13,000 bases of DNA, from positions 1 through 13,000 of the forward strand of contig JAJRBK010000052.1 in assembly GCA_028679495.1 (NCBI GenBank). Reading direction: 5' to 3'. Origin of the DNA: Methanobacteriota archaeon. Its GTDB lineage: Archaea; Halobacteriota; Bog-38; Methanoflorentales; Methanoflorentaceae. The notes below the pieces were generated by a model. The model had not been told where the DNA came from. It saw only the letters and a list, made by a program, of their open reading frames with translations, and ran no database searches. Positions 12,984-13,000 of this stretch are shown in pieces (within the stretch, counting starts at the first letter, position 1; every line of letters begins with the position of its first letter). A program made the translations under genes and the position numbers.

Positions 12984-13000
12984 GGTTTCACTTCACTACA

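Overview
The window looks archaeal, most likely from a methanogenic euryarchaeon of the Methanomicrobia type. This is inferred from several independent signs. Genes are preceded by TATA-like boxes 24-28 bases before the start codon (radical SAM gene, PAP2 phosphatase) or before a short leader (uppP, ppa, acs). Shine-Dalgarno sites of the GGAGG/AGGTGA kind coexist with apparently leaderless starts. Exported proteins carry Thr/Ser/Pro-rich linkers, N-glycosylation sequons or lipoboxes, a style common in methanogens. No tRNA, rRNA, CRISPR array, IS element or phage gene is visible, and the species cannot be named from the sequence alone.

Region 1 (1-5095) is a copper/silver handling area with signs of decay. 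Left to right it holds: the start of an exported membrane-anchored protein (minus strand, cut by the window edge); a 97-bp frameshifted remnant of the 3' end of a second CopB-type ATPase; a thioredoxin-fold gene broken by a single-base frameshift; a radical SAM gene with a clear TATA box and a directly repeated element; an intact CopB-type P1B ATPase (CPH motif, His-rich N-terminus) convergent with the radical SAM gene; and a lipoprotein whose C-terminus places methionines at every fourth residue. The lipoprotein and CopB lie on the same strand and probably act together: outer-face metal binding plus ATP-driven export.

Region 2 (5096-6300) has a 359-bp intergenic stretch with a 12-bp tandem repeat and a possible 31-codon ORF, followed by a six-TM membrane protein of unknown function.

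Region 3 (6301-8702, all minus strand) holds ppa (soluble inorganic pyrophosphatase), uppP (polyprenyl-diphosphate phosphatase) and a PAP2-family phosphatase. Each has its own TATA-like box, so this is a functional neighbourhood rather than one clear operon. All three release phosphate, two of them at the membrane.

Region 4 (8797-10077) holds a small Cys/His protein, a small helical protein of unknown function and a second lipoprotein that appears distantly related to the Met-ladder lipoprotein.

Region 5 (10078-13000) holds acs, a full-length AMP-forming acetyl-CoA synthetase with a TATA box, a leader hairpin and an upstream repeat/dyad element. A 335-bp intergenic stretch with two potential hairpins follows, then a SnoaL-like/NTF2-fold protein. 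Acs makes pyrophosphate and the nearby Ppa would remove it, pulling acetate activation forward. The acs gene changes Ala codon preference sharply about one third of the way in, which suggests a mosaic history.
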